Notes: a model not told the origin generated them from the letters alone. Counted from the first letter of the stretch, positions 1 to 9,000 are shown. The stretch: DNA of 64,000 bases from Mycolicibacterium holsaticum DSM 44478 = JCM 12374 (GCF_019645835.1 NZ_CP080998.1:496001-560000); one strand, 5' to 3'. A program made the numbers and translations.

Positions 1-267
1 GAATTAGGCTGCCAGGAATACCATCTCGTGATCAACCGGATCCTCGACGCGGTTCCGTCCTGCCGGATGACATTGCCAGAGAACGTACTCGATGCGCTCA
101 GCCGCTGGCTGGCCGGGTATGTCGGCAGCCCTGAGGAACCGCGGCTGCGGACACAACTTGCCGAGATTCGGGCGCGTCAACTCGAACCAATTGCCTCGTG
201 CTCCCCACAGGTGCACCGCGTCAAACCACACAGCACCGCTATGCCAGCGCACAGCGTTACGCCTTGA
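1..267 (+). CDS. C-terminal part of an unrecognised protein (5' end off window)
   Basis: The frame is open from base 1 and ends in a TGA whose last base is the A of the next gene's ATG (TGATG), so the two are probably translationally coupled. The visible 88 residues include a helical stretch with ILDAVPSCRMTLPENVLDAL and WLAGYVGSPEEPRLR, then a charged and His-rich tail. I recognise no domain. The opposite strand is also open here, so coding potential rests on the coupling and the helical composition. It may be the last part of a gene in the same stress operon as the flavoprotein that follows. Confidence 0.4.
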   Translation, partial: ELGCQEYHLVINRILDAVPSCRMTLPENVLDALSRWLAGYVGSPEEPRLRTQLAEIRARQLEPIASCSPQVHRVKPHSTAMPAHSVTP

Positions 268-1256
268 TGCAGGTGTCCGGGCGGGTTCATGACGCCATGA
301 TCGTCGGGTCAGGACCGGCCGGCTACACCGCGGCGATCTACGCCGCGCGAGCCGGACTCGACACCCTGGTCGTCGAAGGCCAACTGTGCGGTGGTGCCCT
401 CATGGCGGCAGGACCGATGGCCAATTACCCCGGCTTTCCGCAGCCCGTGCGCGGGCCCGACCTGGCCAGCGCGATGCGCGCACAAGCGCACCGGTTCGGC
501 GCGGCTTTCCACGCCGGTGACGCACACGGATTCGACCTCGACGGTGCGGTCAAGGCGGTCGTGGTCGACCAGCAGATACGCCGAAGTTCCGCGCTGATCC
601 TTGCGATGGGCGGCCTCGACCGGGCGCTCAACGTGCCCGGCGAACGAGAACTGCGCGGCTTTGGCGTCAGCGCCAGCGCCAAACGTGACGGGCACCGGTT
701 CGCCGGCTGCGAGGTCGCCGTCGTGGGCGGGGGAGACGGCGCGCTCGAGGAGGCCCTGTTTCTGGCGCAGTTGGCCCGCCGCGTGACCGTCATCCACCAT
801 CGACCCCGCCTGCGCGCATCGGCTGCGATGGTCGACCGGCTACGCGCTGCGCCCAATGTGGCTGTCCGGGTATCTACCGAAGTGCTCGCGGTCACGGGCA
901 GGCACCGCGTCACCGGTCTGCGGCTACGCACGCTGCGCACCGCGGTCGAGTACGACATTGGCCTGGCCGCGGTATTCGTGGCCGTCGGTCAGGCCCCTCG
1001 ATCCGATCTGTTGGTGGGACTGGTCGATCTCGACGCCCGCGGTTATGTCGTGACCCGCGACGAGGGCACCCAGACCAGCGTCGATGGGGTCTTCGCCGCC
1101 GGCGACCTGGTCGACCGCCGGTACCGCCAAGCGGTCACCGCCGCGGCCAGCGGATGCCGAGCCGCGCTCGACGCGCAGCGCTGGCTCGCTCGATCCACGC
1201 TGCGACAGCCACTGTCCTCGTCGTCAGGACCGCGTGCGTCTCACCCGGGTGAATGA
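267..1256 (+). CDS. Thioredoxin-reductase-like NAD(P)H/FAD oxidoreductase lacking the CxxC pair
   Basis: A 329-aa protein with the full two-domain layout of low-molecular-weight thioredoxin reductases. It has an FAD site VGSGPAGYTAAIYAARAG (about 13-30), an NADPH site GGGDGALEEA in the middle, and a C-terminal FAD motif AAGDLVDRRYRQAVTAAASG. Where active enzymes carry GVSTCATCDG, this one reads GVSASAKRDG (about 133-142), so both redox cysteines are replaced by Ser137 and Arg140. It should bind both cofactors but cannot pass electrons through the usual disulfide. It may be a ferredoxin or flavodoxin reductase, an NADPH oxidase or a sensor. The start at 267 is chosen because it overlaps the upstream stop; a GTG/ATG further upstream is unnecessary. 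Confidence 0.85.
   Translation: MQVSGRVHDAMIVGSGPAGYTAAIYAARAGLDTLVVEGQLCGGALMAAGPMANYPGFPQPVRGPDLASAMRAQAHRFGAAFHAGDAHGFDLDGAVKAVVVDQQIRRSSALILAMGGLDRALNVPGERELRGFGVSASAKRDGHRFAGCEVAVVGGGDGALEEALFLAQLARRVTVIHHRPRLRASAAMVDRLRAAPNVAVRVSTEVLAVTGRHRVTGLRLRTLRTAVEYDIGLAAVFVAVGQAPRSDLLVGLVDLDARGYVVTRDEGTQTSVDGVFAAGDLVDRRYRQAVTAAASGCRAALDAQRWLARSTLRQPLSSSSGPRASHPGE
1241..1252. promoter_or_regulatory. Palindrome TCACCCGGGTGA, copy 1
   Basis: A perfect 12-bp palindrome overlapping the 3' end of the flavoprotein gene and lying 87 bp before the DUF5709 start. The same core occurs at 1852-1863 and, extended to 16 bp, at 8987-9002, each time 51-131 bp ahead of a gene of the island. This suggests an operator for a dimeric regulator not identified here. 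This copy lies in coding sequence, so codon constraint is an alternative explanation. Confidence 0.5.
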
Positions 1257-1338
1257 CTCGATGGGCGAGGACGGCTCGCCCCGTTGCGCGGCATCCTTTT
1301 TCACCGAGACAAGCCGGCAGGGAACGGAGTTTGCACTG

Positions 1339-1794
1339 ATGGAGAATTCTGAGTTCGATGACGTCACCGCCCATCTGCTTGAACCAGAAGAAAGCCTTGA
1401 CTCAGAACAGACGGGTATCGACCTGGACGAAGGCTATTCACCCCCGGAAAGCCCGAGGGAACTGGGCAGCTGGGGACTGACCGCCAACGAAGCGCGCGTC
1501 CATGAAAGCCTGGCGCGCCGGTTGGCCCGCGAGGTGCCCGACGTGACCGATCGGTGGGACGGCGACGGGATCGGTGACAGCGCTGACAGCGACGGTGAGC
1601 CCGTCGATGACCAGGTCGGTGACGACCGCGCCGGGCGGCTTGTCGCCGTCGGCCTGGACCCCACCGATCCCACGTCTGATTACCGCGCCCACGATGTGGG
1701 GATCGACGGCGGAGCCGCGTCGGCAGAGGAGGCGGCGATACATGTCATCGCCGACGAGGACACCATCGCCAGCCGGCGGTGGGAACTGTGGTGA
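1339..1794 (+). CDS. DUF5709 family acidic protein
   Basis: A 151-aa, strongly acidic, apparently soluble protein. The segment DEGYSPPESPRE followed by LTANEARVHESLARRLAREVPDV matches what I recall of the actinobacterial DUF5709 family (GYSPPERP signature, then a LAREEPDV-like segment). No catalytic motif is visible and the function is unknown. The start at 1339 follows a CGGAG ribosome-binding site about 9 nt upstream; the open frame extends further back but only in shadow of the preceding gene. Small acidic proteins of this family often sit among stress-response genes, which fits this neighbourhood. Confidence 0.75.
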   Translation: MENSEFDDVTAHLLEPEESLDSEQTGIDLDEGYSPPESPRELGSWGLTANEARVHESLARRLAREVPDVTDRWDGDGIGDSADSDGEPVDDQVGDDRAGRLVAVGLDPTDPTSDYRAHDVGIDGGAASAEEAAIHVIADEDTIASRRWELW

Positions 1795-1851
1795 CCGCCT
1801 CGGAAAGCCGCTCAGCGCAAACAATCGATGAACACTGCGTGGGCTGCGCCC

Positions 1852-1863
1852 TCACCCGGGTGA
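1852..1863. promoter_or_regulatory. Palindrome TCACCCGGGTGA, copy 2
   Basis: A perfect palindrome in the 188-bp gap before the SDR gene (start 1983), in true intergenic DNA. Twelve bases further on, GGGTGA (1875-1880) and TCACCC (1888-1893) repeat the half-sites in inverted order with a 7-nt spacer, so a regulator could bind a cluster of half-sites here. Confidence 0.6.
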
Positions 1864-1982
1864 ATGGTGTCGCGGGGTGAAGACAGCTCACCCGTGGGCG
1901 GGCCAGGCTGACTTCCGACCGTACAGCCAAACATTCAGCGCGGGAGACCCGCTGAAGAGATTCGGGAAAGGCAGATCACCGT

Positions 1983-2759
1983 ATGGATGCACAGTTCGAC
2001 GGTAAGAAGATCGTCGTCGTCGGCGGTAGCGCCGGGATGGGACGCCGAGCCGCACTCGATGTCGTCGACCGTGGTGGCAGCGCGGTGGTCATCGGACGGT
2101 CGAAGAATCGTGTGGACAACACCGTGGCCGAACTGACTGACCGCGGTGGGAAAGCCTGGGGCATCGCTGCCGAACTGACCGACCGGTCTGTGGTCACCGA
2201 AGTTCAGAACACGTTGGCCGAGCACCACGGCGACGCAACGCTGATGGTCAACGCCGCCGGTTTCTTCGTCCCCACACCGTTCCTGGACTACGACGCCCAG
2301 GTCTACGACTCGTATCAAGAGTTGAACTACGCGCTGTTCTTCCTGACCCAGACGGTGGTCACGGGCATGATCGCCAACGGTGCCGGTGGCTCGATCGTCA
2401 ATATCGGCTCCATGTGGGCGCATCAGGCCATCGGCCTGACACCGTCCTCGGTCTACTCCATGCAAAAGGCCGGACTGCACGCCCTCACCCACAACCTCGC
2501 GATCGAACTGGCCGACCACCAGATCCGCGTCAATGCCGTCGCGCCAGCGGTGGTGAAAACCCCGCTTTACGAACGGTTTATCCCAAAAGAAGAGATCGAC
2601 GCCACGCTGAAGACGTTCGCGCCGCTGCACCCGCTGGGTCGGGTCGGCACACCGACCGACGTGGCCAACGCCATCACGTTCCTGCTCTCCGAGAACGCCG
2701 GCTGGATCACCGGCGCCATTCTCAACGTCGACGGCGGCATCATGGCCGGCCGCAACTGA
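1983..2759 (+). CDS. SDR-family oxidoreductase
   Basis: A 258-aa classical short-chain dehydrogenase/reductase of standard length. It has the Rossmann motif [14 protein letters not shown] near the N-terminus, NAAG in mid-protein, a catalytic Ser in IVNIGSMW, the YSMQK (Tyr-x3-Lys) pair, and the C-terminal LNVDGG signature. The substrate cannot be read from sequence. It begins the block that continues into msrB and msrA with a 34-bp gap. The palindrome at 1852 lies 120 bp upstream and may control the unit. Confidence 0.88.
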   Translation: MDAQFDGKKIVVVGGSAGMGRRAALDVVDRGGSAVVIGRSKNRVDNTVAELTDRGGKAWGIAAELTDRSVVTEVQNTLAEHHGDATLMVNAAGFFVPTPFLDYDAQVYDSYQELNYALFFLTQTVVTGMIANGAGGSIVNIGSMWAHQAIGLTPSSVYSMQKAGLHALTHNLAIELADHQIRVNAVAPAVVKTPLYERFIPKEEIDATLKTFAPLHPLGRVGTPTDVANAITFLLSENAGWITGAILNVDGGIMAGRN

Positions 2760-2793
2760 ACCCGCTCGCGCACTCACCACACAAGGAGCATCA

Positions 2794-3273
2794 ATGAGCC
2801 ACGACTACCACAAGAACCCGGCCGCGATCGACGCGTTGACCCCCGAGCAGTACAACGTCACCCAGCGAAGCGGCACCGAGCGACCCTTCACCGGCCAATA
2901 CCTCGACAACCACGAGCCCGGCATCTACGTCGACGTGGTGTCCGGTGAGCCGCTGTTCGCTTCGGTCGACAAGTTCGAAAGCGGTACCGGCTGGCCGAGT
3001 TTCACCAGGCCTCTCGACGGCGAACACATCGTCGAGAAGTCGGATCGCAGCCACATGATGGTGCGTACCGAAGTGCGCTCGCGACACGGTGACAGCCACC
3101 TCGGGCACGTTTTCACCGACGGGCCCGCCGCCGACGGCGGTCTGCGCTATTGCATCAATTCCGCGGCGCTGCGCTTCGTTCACCGTGACGACCTCGAGGC
3201 CGAGGGGTACGGAAAGTATCTACACCTGTTCGAAACCGCAGACGGATCCGAACTCACGGAGCCGCTGCGATGA
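2794..3273 (+). CDS. msrB: Peptide-methionine (R)-S-oxide reductase MsrB
   Basis: A 159-aa enzyme that reduces the R epimer of methionine sulfoxide in oxidised proteins. Family signatures are [32 protein letters not shown] and [11 protein letters not shown], with the catalytic Cys at 120. The paired CxxC zinc cysteines of the zinc-type MsrB are absent. An AAGGAG ribosome-binding site lies 6 nt before the ATG. Its stop overlaps the msrA start (ATGA), so both stereospecific reductases are made from one message. Confidence 0.95.
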   Translation: MSHDYHKNPAAIDALTPEQYNVTQRSGTERPFTGQYLDNHEPGIYVDVVSGEPLFASVDKFESGTGWPSFTRPLDGEHIVEKSDRSHMMVRTEVRSRHGDSHLGHVFTDGPAADGGLRYCINSAALRFVHRDDLEAEGYGKYLHLFETADGSELTEPLR

Positions 3274-3815
3274 ACACCGATACCGCGATCCTGGCCGGCG
3301 GATGCTTCTGGGGCGTCCAAGACCTCATCCGGGCGCTGCCCGGAGTGATCTCCACCCGCGTCGGCTATACCGGCGGCCACAACGACCACCCGACCTATCG
3401 GAATCATCCGGGTCACGCCGAGGCGGTCGAAATCACCTACGACCCAGCGCAAACCGATTACCGCGCGCTGCTGGAGTTCTTCTTCCAGATCCATGACCCG
3501 ACGACGAGAAACCGTCAGGGCAACGACATCGGTAGCAGCTACCGGTCGGCCATCTTCTACCTCGATGACGAGCAGAAGCGCATCGCGCTCGACACGATCG
3601 CCGACGTCGACGCCTCCGGGTTGTGGCCCGCCGCGGTCGTCACCGAGGTGACGCCGGCCGGTGCCTTCTGGGAAGCCGAACCAGAACACCAGGACTACCT
3701 GCAGCGCTACCCCGGCGGATACACCTGCCACTACGTGCGACCGGAGTGGAAACTCGCTGTCCCCAGCCGATCTGGTGACCCGCAGCCGACGCTTGAGGGG
3801 AGCCGCCATGATTGA
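3270..3815 (+). CDS. msrA: Peptide-methionine (S)-S-oxide reductase MsrA
   Basis: A 181-aa enzyme reducing the S epimer of methionine sulfoxide. The GCFWG active-site motif (Cys12) lies at the N-terminus, followed by [22 protein letters not shown] and FFQIHDPTT, all standard for the family. It is coupled to msrB by a 4-nt ATGA overlap. Its 3' end overlaps the next small membrane-protein ORF by 8 nt. A backbone msrA may exist elsewhere in the genome; this copy belongs to the stress island. Confidence 0.95.
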   Translation: MNTDTAILAGGCFWGVQDLIRALPGVISTRVGYTGGHNDHPTYRNHPGHAEAVEITYDPAQTDYRALLEFFFQIHDPTTRNRQGNDIGSSYRSAIFYLDDEQKRIALDTIADVDASGLWPAAVVTEVTPAGAFWEAEPEHQDYLQRYPGGYTCHYVRPEWKLAVPSRSGDPQPTLEGSRHD

Positions 3816-3963
3816 ACACCCCGATGCTCGGCGGGGTCGCATACCGGCGCGCGACCGGCAGATGCTCACCGCCGCGTACCTGCCGGTTATCGGACTGGTC
3901 GTCGCGACGTTCGCGGTGCACTTCTGGGCTCGCGGACGTCAACCGCAGGGAACTCGGCGATGA
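3808..3963 (+). CDS. Small single-pass membrane protein (51 aa)
   Basis: A short frame starting at ATG 3808 behind a GAGGGGA ribosome-binding site. It overlaps the msrA stop by 8 nt and ends in a TGA overlapping the transaldolase ATG (ATGA). The product has a basic N-terminus, one hydrophobic segment ([20 protein letters not shown]) and a basic tail ([10 protein letters not shown]), so it is probably an inner-membrane peptide. Overlaps on both sides argue that it is translated as part of the operon. I recognise no family; it could be an accessory peptide for the oxidase subunit encoded downstream. Confidence 0.65.
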   Translation: MIEHPDARRGRIPARDRQMLTAAYLPVIGLVVATFAVHFWARGRQPQGTRR

Positions 3964-5105
3964 CGCAGAACCCGGCCTTGAGCGCGCTGTCGGCGGCGGG
4001 GGTGTCGGTGTGGCTGGACGATCTGTCCCGTGACCGCCTGACATCGGGCAACCTGCAGCAGTTGATCGACACCCGAAGCGTCGTCGGCGTCACCACGAAC
4101 CCGACGATTTTCCAACACGCGATCTCCCACGGCACGGCCTACACGCCGCAACTCACTGAACTCGCCGAACGCGGCGCCGACGACGAGTCGGCGATCCGCA
4201 CCATCATCACCGACGACGTGCGCGCGGCCTGCGACGTGCTGCGCCCGCAGTGGGAAGCCTCCGGCGGCGTGGACGGGCGCGTATCGATCGAGGTTGATCC
4301 GCGGCTGGCCTATGACACCGACGCGACGGTCGACCAGGCCGTCGAGCTGTGGAAGATCGTCGACCGACCCAACCTGTTCATCAAGATTCCCGCCACGACG
4401 GCCGGGATGTCGGCGATCACCGCCACAGTGGCCGAAGGTATTTCGGTCAACGTGACGCTCATCTTCTCCGTCGAACGCCACCGCCAGGCGATGGCGGCTT
4501 ATCTGGCCGGCCTGGAAGCCGCGCAACGCGCCGGTCGCGACCTCAGCGCAATCCACTCGGTGGCTTCGCTGTTCGTTTCCAGGGTCGACACCGAAGTCGA
4601 TCGGCGGCTGGCGGAGGTCGGTACCGACGCGGCGAGGGCCCTGCGGGGGCAGGCGGCGATCGCGAACGCTCGCCTGGCGTACGCGGCATACCAGAACGTG
4701 TTCGAAGCCGGACAACGTTATGCCGCACTAAGTTACAGTGGCGCCCACGTGCAGCGGCCGCTGTGGGCATCCACCGGGGTGAAAAACCCTGCGTACCCCG
4801 ACACGATGTACATCACCGCGCTGGTCGCACCAAACACGGTGAGCACCATTCCGGAGCACACCCTGGAGGCGTTCGCTGAGCACGGCGTCATCGGCGGTGA
4901 CTCCGTCACCGGCACCGCCGGGCACGCCCAGGCGGTGCTCGACGCCGTCAGCGCGGTCGGCGTCGACCTCGCCGATGTCTTCGCGATGCTCGAAAACGAC
5001 GGCGTCGCCAAGTTCGCCACCGCATGGGGCGAACTGCTCGACGCCTACTCCACATCAGCACAGGCCGCCCAACCCCACACGCCCGAAGGGGAACCGGACC
5101 GTTGA
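3960..5105 (+). CDS. tal: Transaldolase
   Basis: A 381-aa transaldolase of the long actinobacterial type. It transfers a dihydroxyacetone unit between sugar phosphates in the pentose phosphate pathway, which supports NADPH supply. The N-terminal segment [19 protein letters not shown] and TTNPTIFQ, and the Schiff-base lysine in NLFIKIPAT (Lys142), are visible. It sits between the methionine sulfoxide reductases and an oxidase subunit with overlapping start and stop codons on both sides. It is probably a second copy beside a housekeeping tal with the other pentose phosphate genes. Confidence 0.92.
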   Translation: MTQNPALSALSAAGVSVWLDDLSRDRLTSGNLQQLIDTRSVVGVTTNPTIFQHAISHGTAYTPQLTELAERGADDESAIRTIITDDVRAACDVLRPQWEASGGVDGRVSIEVDPRLAYDTDATVDQAVELWKIVDRPNLFIKIPATTAGMSAITATVAEGISVNVTLIFSVERHRQAMAAYLAGLEAAQRAGRDLSAIHSVASLFVSRVDTEVDRRLAEVGTDAARALRGQAAIANARLAYAAYQNVFEAGQRYAALSYSGAHVQRPLWASTGVKNPAYPDTMYITALVAPNTVSTIPEHTLEAFAEHGVIGGDSVTGTAGHAQAVLDAVSAVGVDLADVFAMLENDGVAKFATAWGELLDAYSTSAQAAQPHTPEGEPDR

Positions 5106-6832
5106 CCGCGCACGCGCCCGCTATCGGAGCATTACGGCCGCCGCAGCGTCCGTTCCCGGCCCGGCTGGGCCCCAAGGGCACGCTGCTCTACAAGTTGTTG
5201 ACGACCACCGATCACAAGCTGATCGGCATGATGTACTGCGTTGCCTGTTTCGCCTTTTTCTTCATCGGCGGGCTGATGGCGCTGTTGATCCGTACCGAGC
5301 TGGCCGCGCCGGGGCTGCAGTTCTTGTCCAATGAGCAGTACAACCAGCTGTTCACCATGCACGGCACGGTGATGCTGCTGTTCTACGCCACCCCGATCGT
5401 GTTCGGGTTCGCCAATCTCGTGCTGCCGCTGCAGATCGGCGCCCCCGATGTGGCCTTTCCGCGCCTGAATGCCTTGTCGTTCTGGCTGTTCCTGTTCGGC
5501 GCACTGATCGCGCTGGGCGGGTTCGCTGCCCCCGGCGGGCCTGCGGACTTCGGCTGGACCGCCTACACCCCGCTGTCGACCGCGATGCACTCCCCGGGCG
5601 CGGGCGGGGATCTGTGGATTCTGGGTCTGATCGTGGGCGGCCTGGGCACCATTCTGGGCGCGGTCAACATGATCACCACGGTGGTGTGCATGCGCGCCCC
5701 GGGAATGACGATGTTCCGGTTACCGATCTTCACCTGGAACATCCTGGTCACCAGCGTGATCGTGCTGGTCGCGTTCCCGTTGCTGACCTCTGGGCTGTTC
5801 GGGCTGGCCGCCGAACGCCACCTGGGCACCCACGTGTTCGACCCGGCCAACGGCGGGACCATGCTGTGGGAGCATCTGTTCTGGTTCTTCGGCCATCCCG
5901 AGGTGTACATCATCGCGTTGCCGTTCTTCGGCATCGTGACCGAGATCATCCCGGTCTTCAGCCGCAAGCCGGTGTTCGGCTACATCACGATGGTGTACGC
6001 CACCATCAGCATCGCGGCGCTGTCGATCGCGGTGTGGGCGCACCACCTGTATGCCACCGGTGCGGTGCTGCTGCCGTTCTTTTCGTTCATGACGTTCATG
6101 ATCGCGGTGCCCACCGGGATCAAGTTCGTCAACTGGATCGGCACCATGTGGCGGGGCCAGTTGACGTTCGAGACGCCGATGCTGTTCTCGGTCGGGTTTC
6201 TGGTGACGTTCCTGCTCGGTGGTCTGTCCGGCGTGCTGCTGGCGTCCCCACCGGTCGACTTCCACGTCACTGACTCCTATTTCGTGGTGGCGCACTTCCA
6301 CTACGTGCTGTTCGGCACGATCGTGTTCGCCACGTACGGCGGGGTGTATTTCTGGTTCCCCAAGCTGACCGGACGGCTATTGGATGAGCGGTTGGGCAAG
6401 CTGCACTTCTGGCTGACCCTGATCGGCTTTCACACCACGTTCTTGGTGCAGCACTGGCTCGGCGCGGCCGGCATGTCGCGCCGCTACGCCGACTATCTGC
6501 CCTCCGACGGGTTCACCACGCTCAACGTGGCCTCCACGATCGGTGCGTTCATCCTGGGGGTGTCGGTGCTGCCGTTCGGGTGGAATGTGTTCAAGAGCTG
6601 GCGCTACGGGGAACCGGTGCTCGTCGACGATCCGTGGGGTTACGGCAACTCGCTGGAGTGGGCGACATCGAGCCCGCCGCCGCGGCACAACTTCACCGAA
6701 CTGCCGCGGATCCGTTCGGAACGGCCCGCGTTCGAACTGCACTACCCCCACATGATCGAGCGGCTACGCGCCGAATCCCACGTCCGCCTCGGTCGCGGCG
6801 AGCCGCATCACGATGACGCGGCGCTCACCTGA
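5102..6832 (+). CDS. ctaD: Cytochrome c oxidase subunit I (aa3 type)
   Basis: A 576-aa polytopic haem-copper oxidase subunit I very similar over its length to mycobacterial CtaD. It has HKLIGMMYC in helix I, haem- and CuB-ligand regions around [25 protein letters not shown] and [10 protein letters not shown], and HFHYVLFG. The start is taken as TTG 5102, which overlaps the tal stop (TTGA), follows GAAGGGGA, and gives the usual MTAHAP..-type N-terminus. No ctaC, ctaE, ctaF or qcr genes are present, so it is probably an accessory paralogue. It would share the other subunits with the housekeeping oxidase or replace its subunit I under stress. Confidence 0.93.
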   Translation: MTAHAPAIGALRPPQRPFPARLGPKGTLLYKLLTTTDHKLIGMMYCVACFAFFFIGGLMALLIRTELAAPGLQFLSNEQYNQLFTMHGTVMLLFYATPIVFGFANLVLPLQIGAPDVAFPRLNALSFWLFLFGALIALGGFAAPGGPADFGWTAYTPLSTAMHSPGAGGDLWILGLIVGGLGTILGAVNMITTVVCMRAPGMTMFRLPIFTWNILVTSVIVLVAFPLLTSGLFGLAAERHLGTHVFDPANGGTMLWEHLFWFFGHPEVYIIALPFFGIVTEIIPVFSRKPVFGYITMVYATISIAALSIAVWAHHLYATGAVLLPFFSFMTFMIAVPTGIKFVNWIGTMWRGQLTFETPMLFSVGFLVTFLLGGLSGVLLASPPVDFHVTDSYFVVAHFHYVLFGTIVFATYGGVYFWFPKLTGRLLDERLGKLHFWLTLIGFHTTFLVQHWLGAAGMSRRYADYLPSDGFTTLNVASTIGAFILGVSVLPFGWNVFKSWRYGEPVLVDDPWGYGNSLEWATSSPPPRHNFTELPRIRSERPAFELHYPHMIERLRAESHVRLGRGEPHHDDAALT

Positions 6833-6872
6833 AATACCTACGCATAGCTCATCACTACAACAAGGAGCGCCA

Positions 6873-7472
6873 ATGACCATCGTCAACAAGGGGTTTCGCA
6901 GGCGAAGCGACGAATCACCCCGCGAGCTGCCCCCGGGCCAACATCTGACCGCGGACTTCCCGGTCCTGCAAGCAGGACCGACGCCGAGCATCGAACTCGA
7001 CGACTGGCGATTCACCATCCGAAACGAGATAGGGGCCCAACACGGCTGGACGTGGTCCCAGCTTCAGGAACTCCCCAGCGAGCACATCACCGTCGACATC
7101 CACTGCGTCACCAGTTGGTCCAAGCTGGACACTCACTGGGAAGGCGTCGCGCTCGACACGCTTTTCGAATCAATCGACACCGTAGCCGACTTCGCACTGG
7201 TCGGCTCCTACGGCGGATACACCACCAACATCCCCGTGGCCGACCTCACCGGCGGTAAAGCCTGGATCGTCTACGGCTTCGACGGCGAACCGCTGGCGCC
7301 CATCCATGGCGGACCGGCGCGCCTGCTGGTGCCTCACCTCTACTTCTGGAAATCCGCGAAGTGGGTGCGCTCCATCGAGCTGCACGACAGCGACACCGCC
7401 GGATTCTGGGAGCACCTCGGTTACCACAACTACGGCGACCCGTGGCGGGAACAACGCTACTCCGGAGACTGA
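6873..7472 (+). CDS. Sulfite-oxidase-like molybdopterin oxidoreductase
   Basis: A 199-aa single-domain member of the sulfite oxidase/MsrP (YedY) fold. It has VDIHCVTSWSKLD with the predicted molybdenum-ligand Cys78, VGSYGGYTTNIPVADL, and a C-terminal HGGPARLLVPHLYFWKSAKWV segment. No Tat signal or dimerisation domain is visible, so it is probably cytoplasmic. An AAGGAG site lies 6 nt before the start. The next gene encodes a flavin reductase after a 3-nt gap. The pair may reduce a sulfoxide or similar substrate with NAD(P)H, plausible beside msrA and msrB, but the substrate is not readable. Confidence 0.85.
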   Translation: MTIVNKGFRRRSDESPRELPPGQHLTADFPVLQAGPTPSIELDDWRFTIRNEIGAQHGWTWSQLQELPSEHITVDIHCVTSWSKLDTHWEGVALDTLFESIDTVADFALVGSYGGYTTNIPVADLTGGKAWIVYGFDGEPLAPIHGGPARLLVPHLYFWKSAKWVRSIELHDSDTAGFWEHLGYHNYGDPWREQRYSGD

Positions 7473-7475
7473 CTC

Positions 7476-8213
7476 GTGGACGACGCGTTGGCACCGAAGC
7501 TGCAGTGGCGGGTCGCGCGGGTGGTGGACTCCACACCCGAGACCGAATCCGCGCGCACGATCGGGCTTTCCGTACCCGGCTGGGGCGGTCACCTGGCCGG
7601 CCAGCACATCGACCTGAAGCTGACCGCCGAGGACGGGTACAGCGCGCAACGTAGCTATTCGCTTGGCAGACCGGCTGATTACCAGCGCATCGAGATCACC
7701 GTGCAGCAGATCACCGACGGGGAGGTGTCGCCCTATCTCATGGGAATGCGTCCCGGCGACATGATCGAACTCCGTGGCCCCATCGGCGGCTGGTTTGTCT
7801 GGCGGCCTGCTGAGGAGGACCGGGTGCTGTTGGTCGCGGGAGGATCGGGCATCGTGCCGCTGATGGCCATGCTGCGGCAACGGATATCGGTAGGTAGCGC
7901 CGAGTTCCGGCTGGTCTATTCGGTGCGCACGCCCGCCGATGTGTACTACGCCAAGGAGTTGGCCGAGCTCGAACGTGACTGTGACTGGCTGCAGGTCGCC
8001 GTCGTCTACACCCGGATATCGCCGCCGGCAGCCAGACCGCCGCGCCGTGTGGATGTTGGTGACCTGGTGGTGCCCGGGTGGGCACCACCCAAAGATGTGC
8101 GCGCCTACATCTGCGGCCCAACAGGTTTCGTGGAGGCGGTGACCAACAAGCTCATCGGGCAGGGGTATTCACCATCGGTCATCAGGACCGAGCGGTTCGG
8201 GCCAAGTGGCTGA
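7476..8213 (+). CDS. Ferredoxin-reductase-type FAD/NAD(P) oxidoreductase
   Basis: A 245-aa FNR-family protein. It has the FAD-binding RSYSLGRPAD motif, a GxG-type nucleotide motif VAGGSGIVPLMAML, and a C-terminal CGPTGFVEAV typical of NAD(P)H-binding domains. No [2Fe-2S] domain is attached. It starts at GTG 7476, 3 nt after the molybdopterin protein, and is followed by a DUF6510 protein. I infer that it feeds electrons to the molybdopterin enzyme, a two-component arrangement like MsrPQ but with a soluble flavoprotein. Confidence 0.88.
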   Translation: MDDALAPKLQWRVARVVDSTPETESARTIGLSVPGWGGHLAGQHIDLKLTAEDGYSAQRSYSLGRPADYQRIEITVQQITDGEVSPYLMGMRPGDMIELRGPIGGWFVWRPAEEDRVLLVAGGSGIVPLMAMLRQRISVGSAEFRLVYSVRTPADVYYAKELAELERDCDWLQVAVVYTRISPPAARPPRRVDVGDLVVPGWAPPKDVRAYICGPTGFVEAVTNKLIGQGYSPSVIRTERFGPSG

Positions 8214-8230
8214 TCGAAGGAGTACGAGCA

Positions 8231-8503
8231 ATGACCGCACCAATACACGTCGACGGTAACGCCGTCGCGGCAGCCTTCACCGACATCCTGGGCTTCGACG
8301 TCACCACCGCGATGCTGACGTGCGAAGGCTGCGGTCGCGCCGCAGCCTTCGCCGAAAGCCACGTCTATGAACGTGCTCCCGGCATCGTGGCGCGCTGCCC
8401 AGGCTGCGAGCACATACTGGCCCGGTTAGTGCAGACCCCGACCGTGGTGTGGCTGGACCTGCGAGGCACCCAGTCTTGGCGCATCCCCCTGCCAGCCCGG
8501 TGA
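8231..8503 (+). CDS. DUF6510 family zinc-ribbon protein
   Basis: A 90-aa protein with two CxxC pairs, TCEGCGR and RCPGCEH, about 35 residues apart, which should bind one zinc. It matches my recollection of DUF6510, which accompanies sulfite-oxidase-like and flavin-reductase genes in actinobacteria. It lies 17 bp after the reductase and its TGA overlaps the GTG of the next gene. The role is unknown; it could be an assembly or electron-transfer partner of the molybdopterin enzyme. Confidence 0.8.
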   Translation: MTAPIHVDGNAVAAAFTDILGFDVTTAMLTCEGCGRAAAFAESHVYERAPGIVARCPGCEHILARLVQTPTVVWLDLRGTQSWRIPLPAR

Positions 8504-9000
8504 CCGAGCCCTTCAATGGCACCAGGTCGATGATCTGCACAGCAGCAACCGTTTTCGCACGACTAGCGCTCGCAGCGGGGTTCCTGTCGGCCGTAGCCGA
8601 TCGCTTCGGGCTTTGGGGAGACGCCGGGACCAACCAGGTCGGCTGGGGAAACTTCGACGCGTTCACCCGGTATGTGCAGACCCTTGCCCCGTATTTGCCT
8701 ACCGCATCGGTCACTGCTACGGCCTGGGGCGTTACCGTCATCGAGGTTCTGCTGGGCGTCACCCTGCTCGTCGGGGTGAAGATTCGGTGGGCGGCACTCG
8801 GCAGCGCTGCGACGCTGCTTGTGTTCGCCGTGTCAATGTTCGTCTTTTCCGGCTTCGAGACCCCACTGAGCGCATCGGTTTTCACTGCTGCCGCGGCGGC
8901 GCTACTGCTCACGCTGACGCCGCCGGCGAGCCACACCTTCAGTCTCGACCGTTTGCTCGTAAGCGGGCGCACACCCGTCGGCGCGGATTCACCCGGGTGA
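8500..9000 (+). CDS. DoxX-like integral membrane protein
   Basis: A protein of about 166 aa with four predicted hydrophobic segments. The first is ARLALAAGFLSAVADRFG and a later one WGVTVIEVLLGVTLLVGV, the spacing seen in DoxX/MauE-like membrane proteins. GTG 8500 overlaps the DUF6510 stop (GTGA), so it is chosen over the internal ATG at 8530. DoxX-type proteins often join redox membrane complexes; in mycobacteria one is linked to superoxide dismutase and a thiosulfate pathway. Here it closes the molybdopterin/flavin operon. Its stop lies inside the palindrome at 8987. Confidence 0.75.
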   Translation: MTEPFNGTRSMICTAATVFARLALAAGFLSAVADRFGLWGDAGTNQVGWGNFDAFTRYVQTLAPYLPTASVTATAWGVTVIEVLLGVTLLVGVKIRWAALGSAATLLVFAVSMFVFSGFETPLSASVFTAAAAALLLTLTPPASHTFSLDRLLVSGRTPVGADSPG

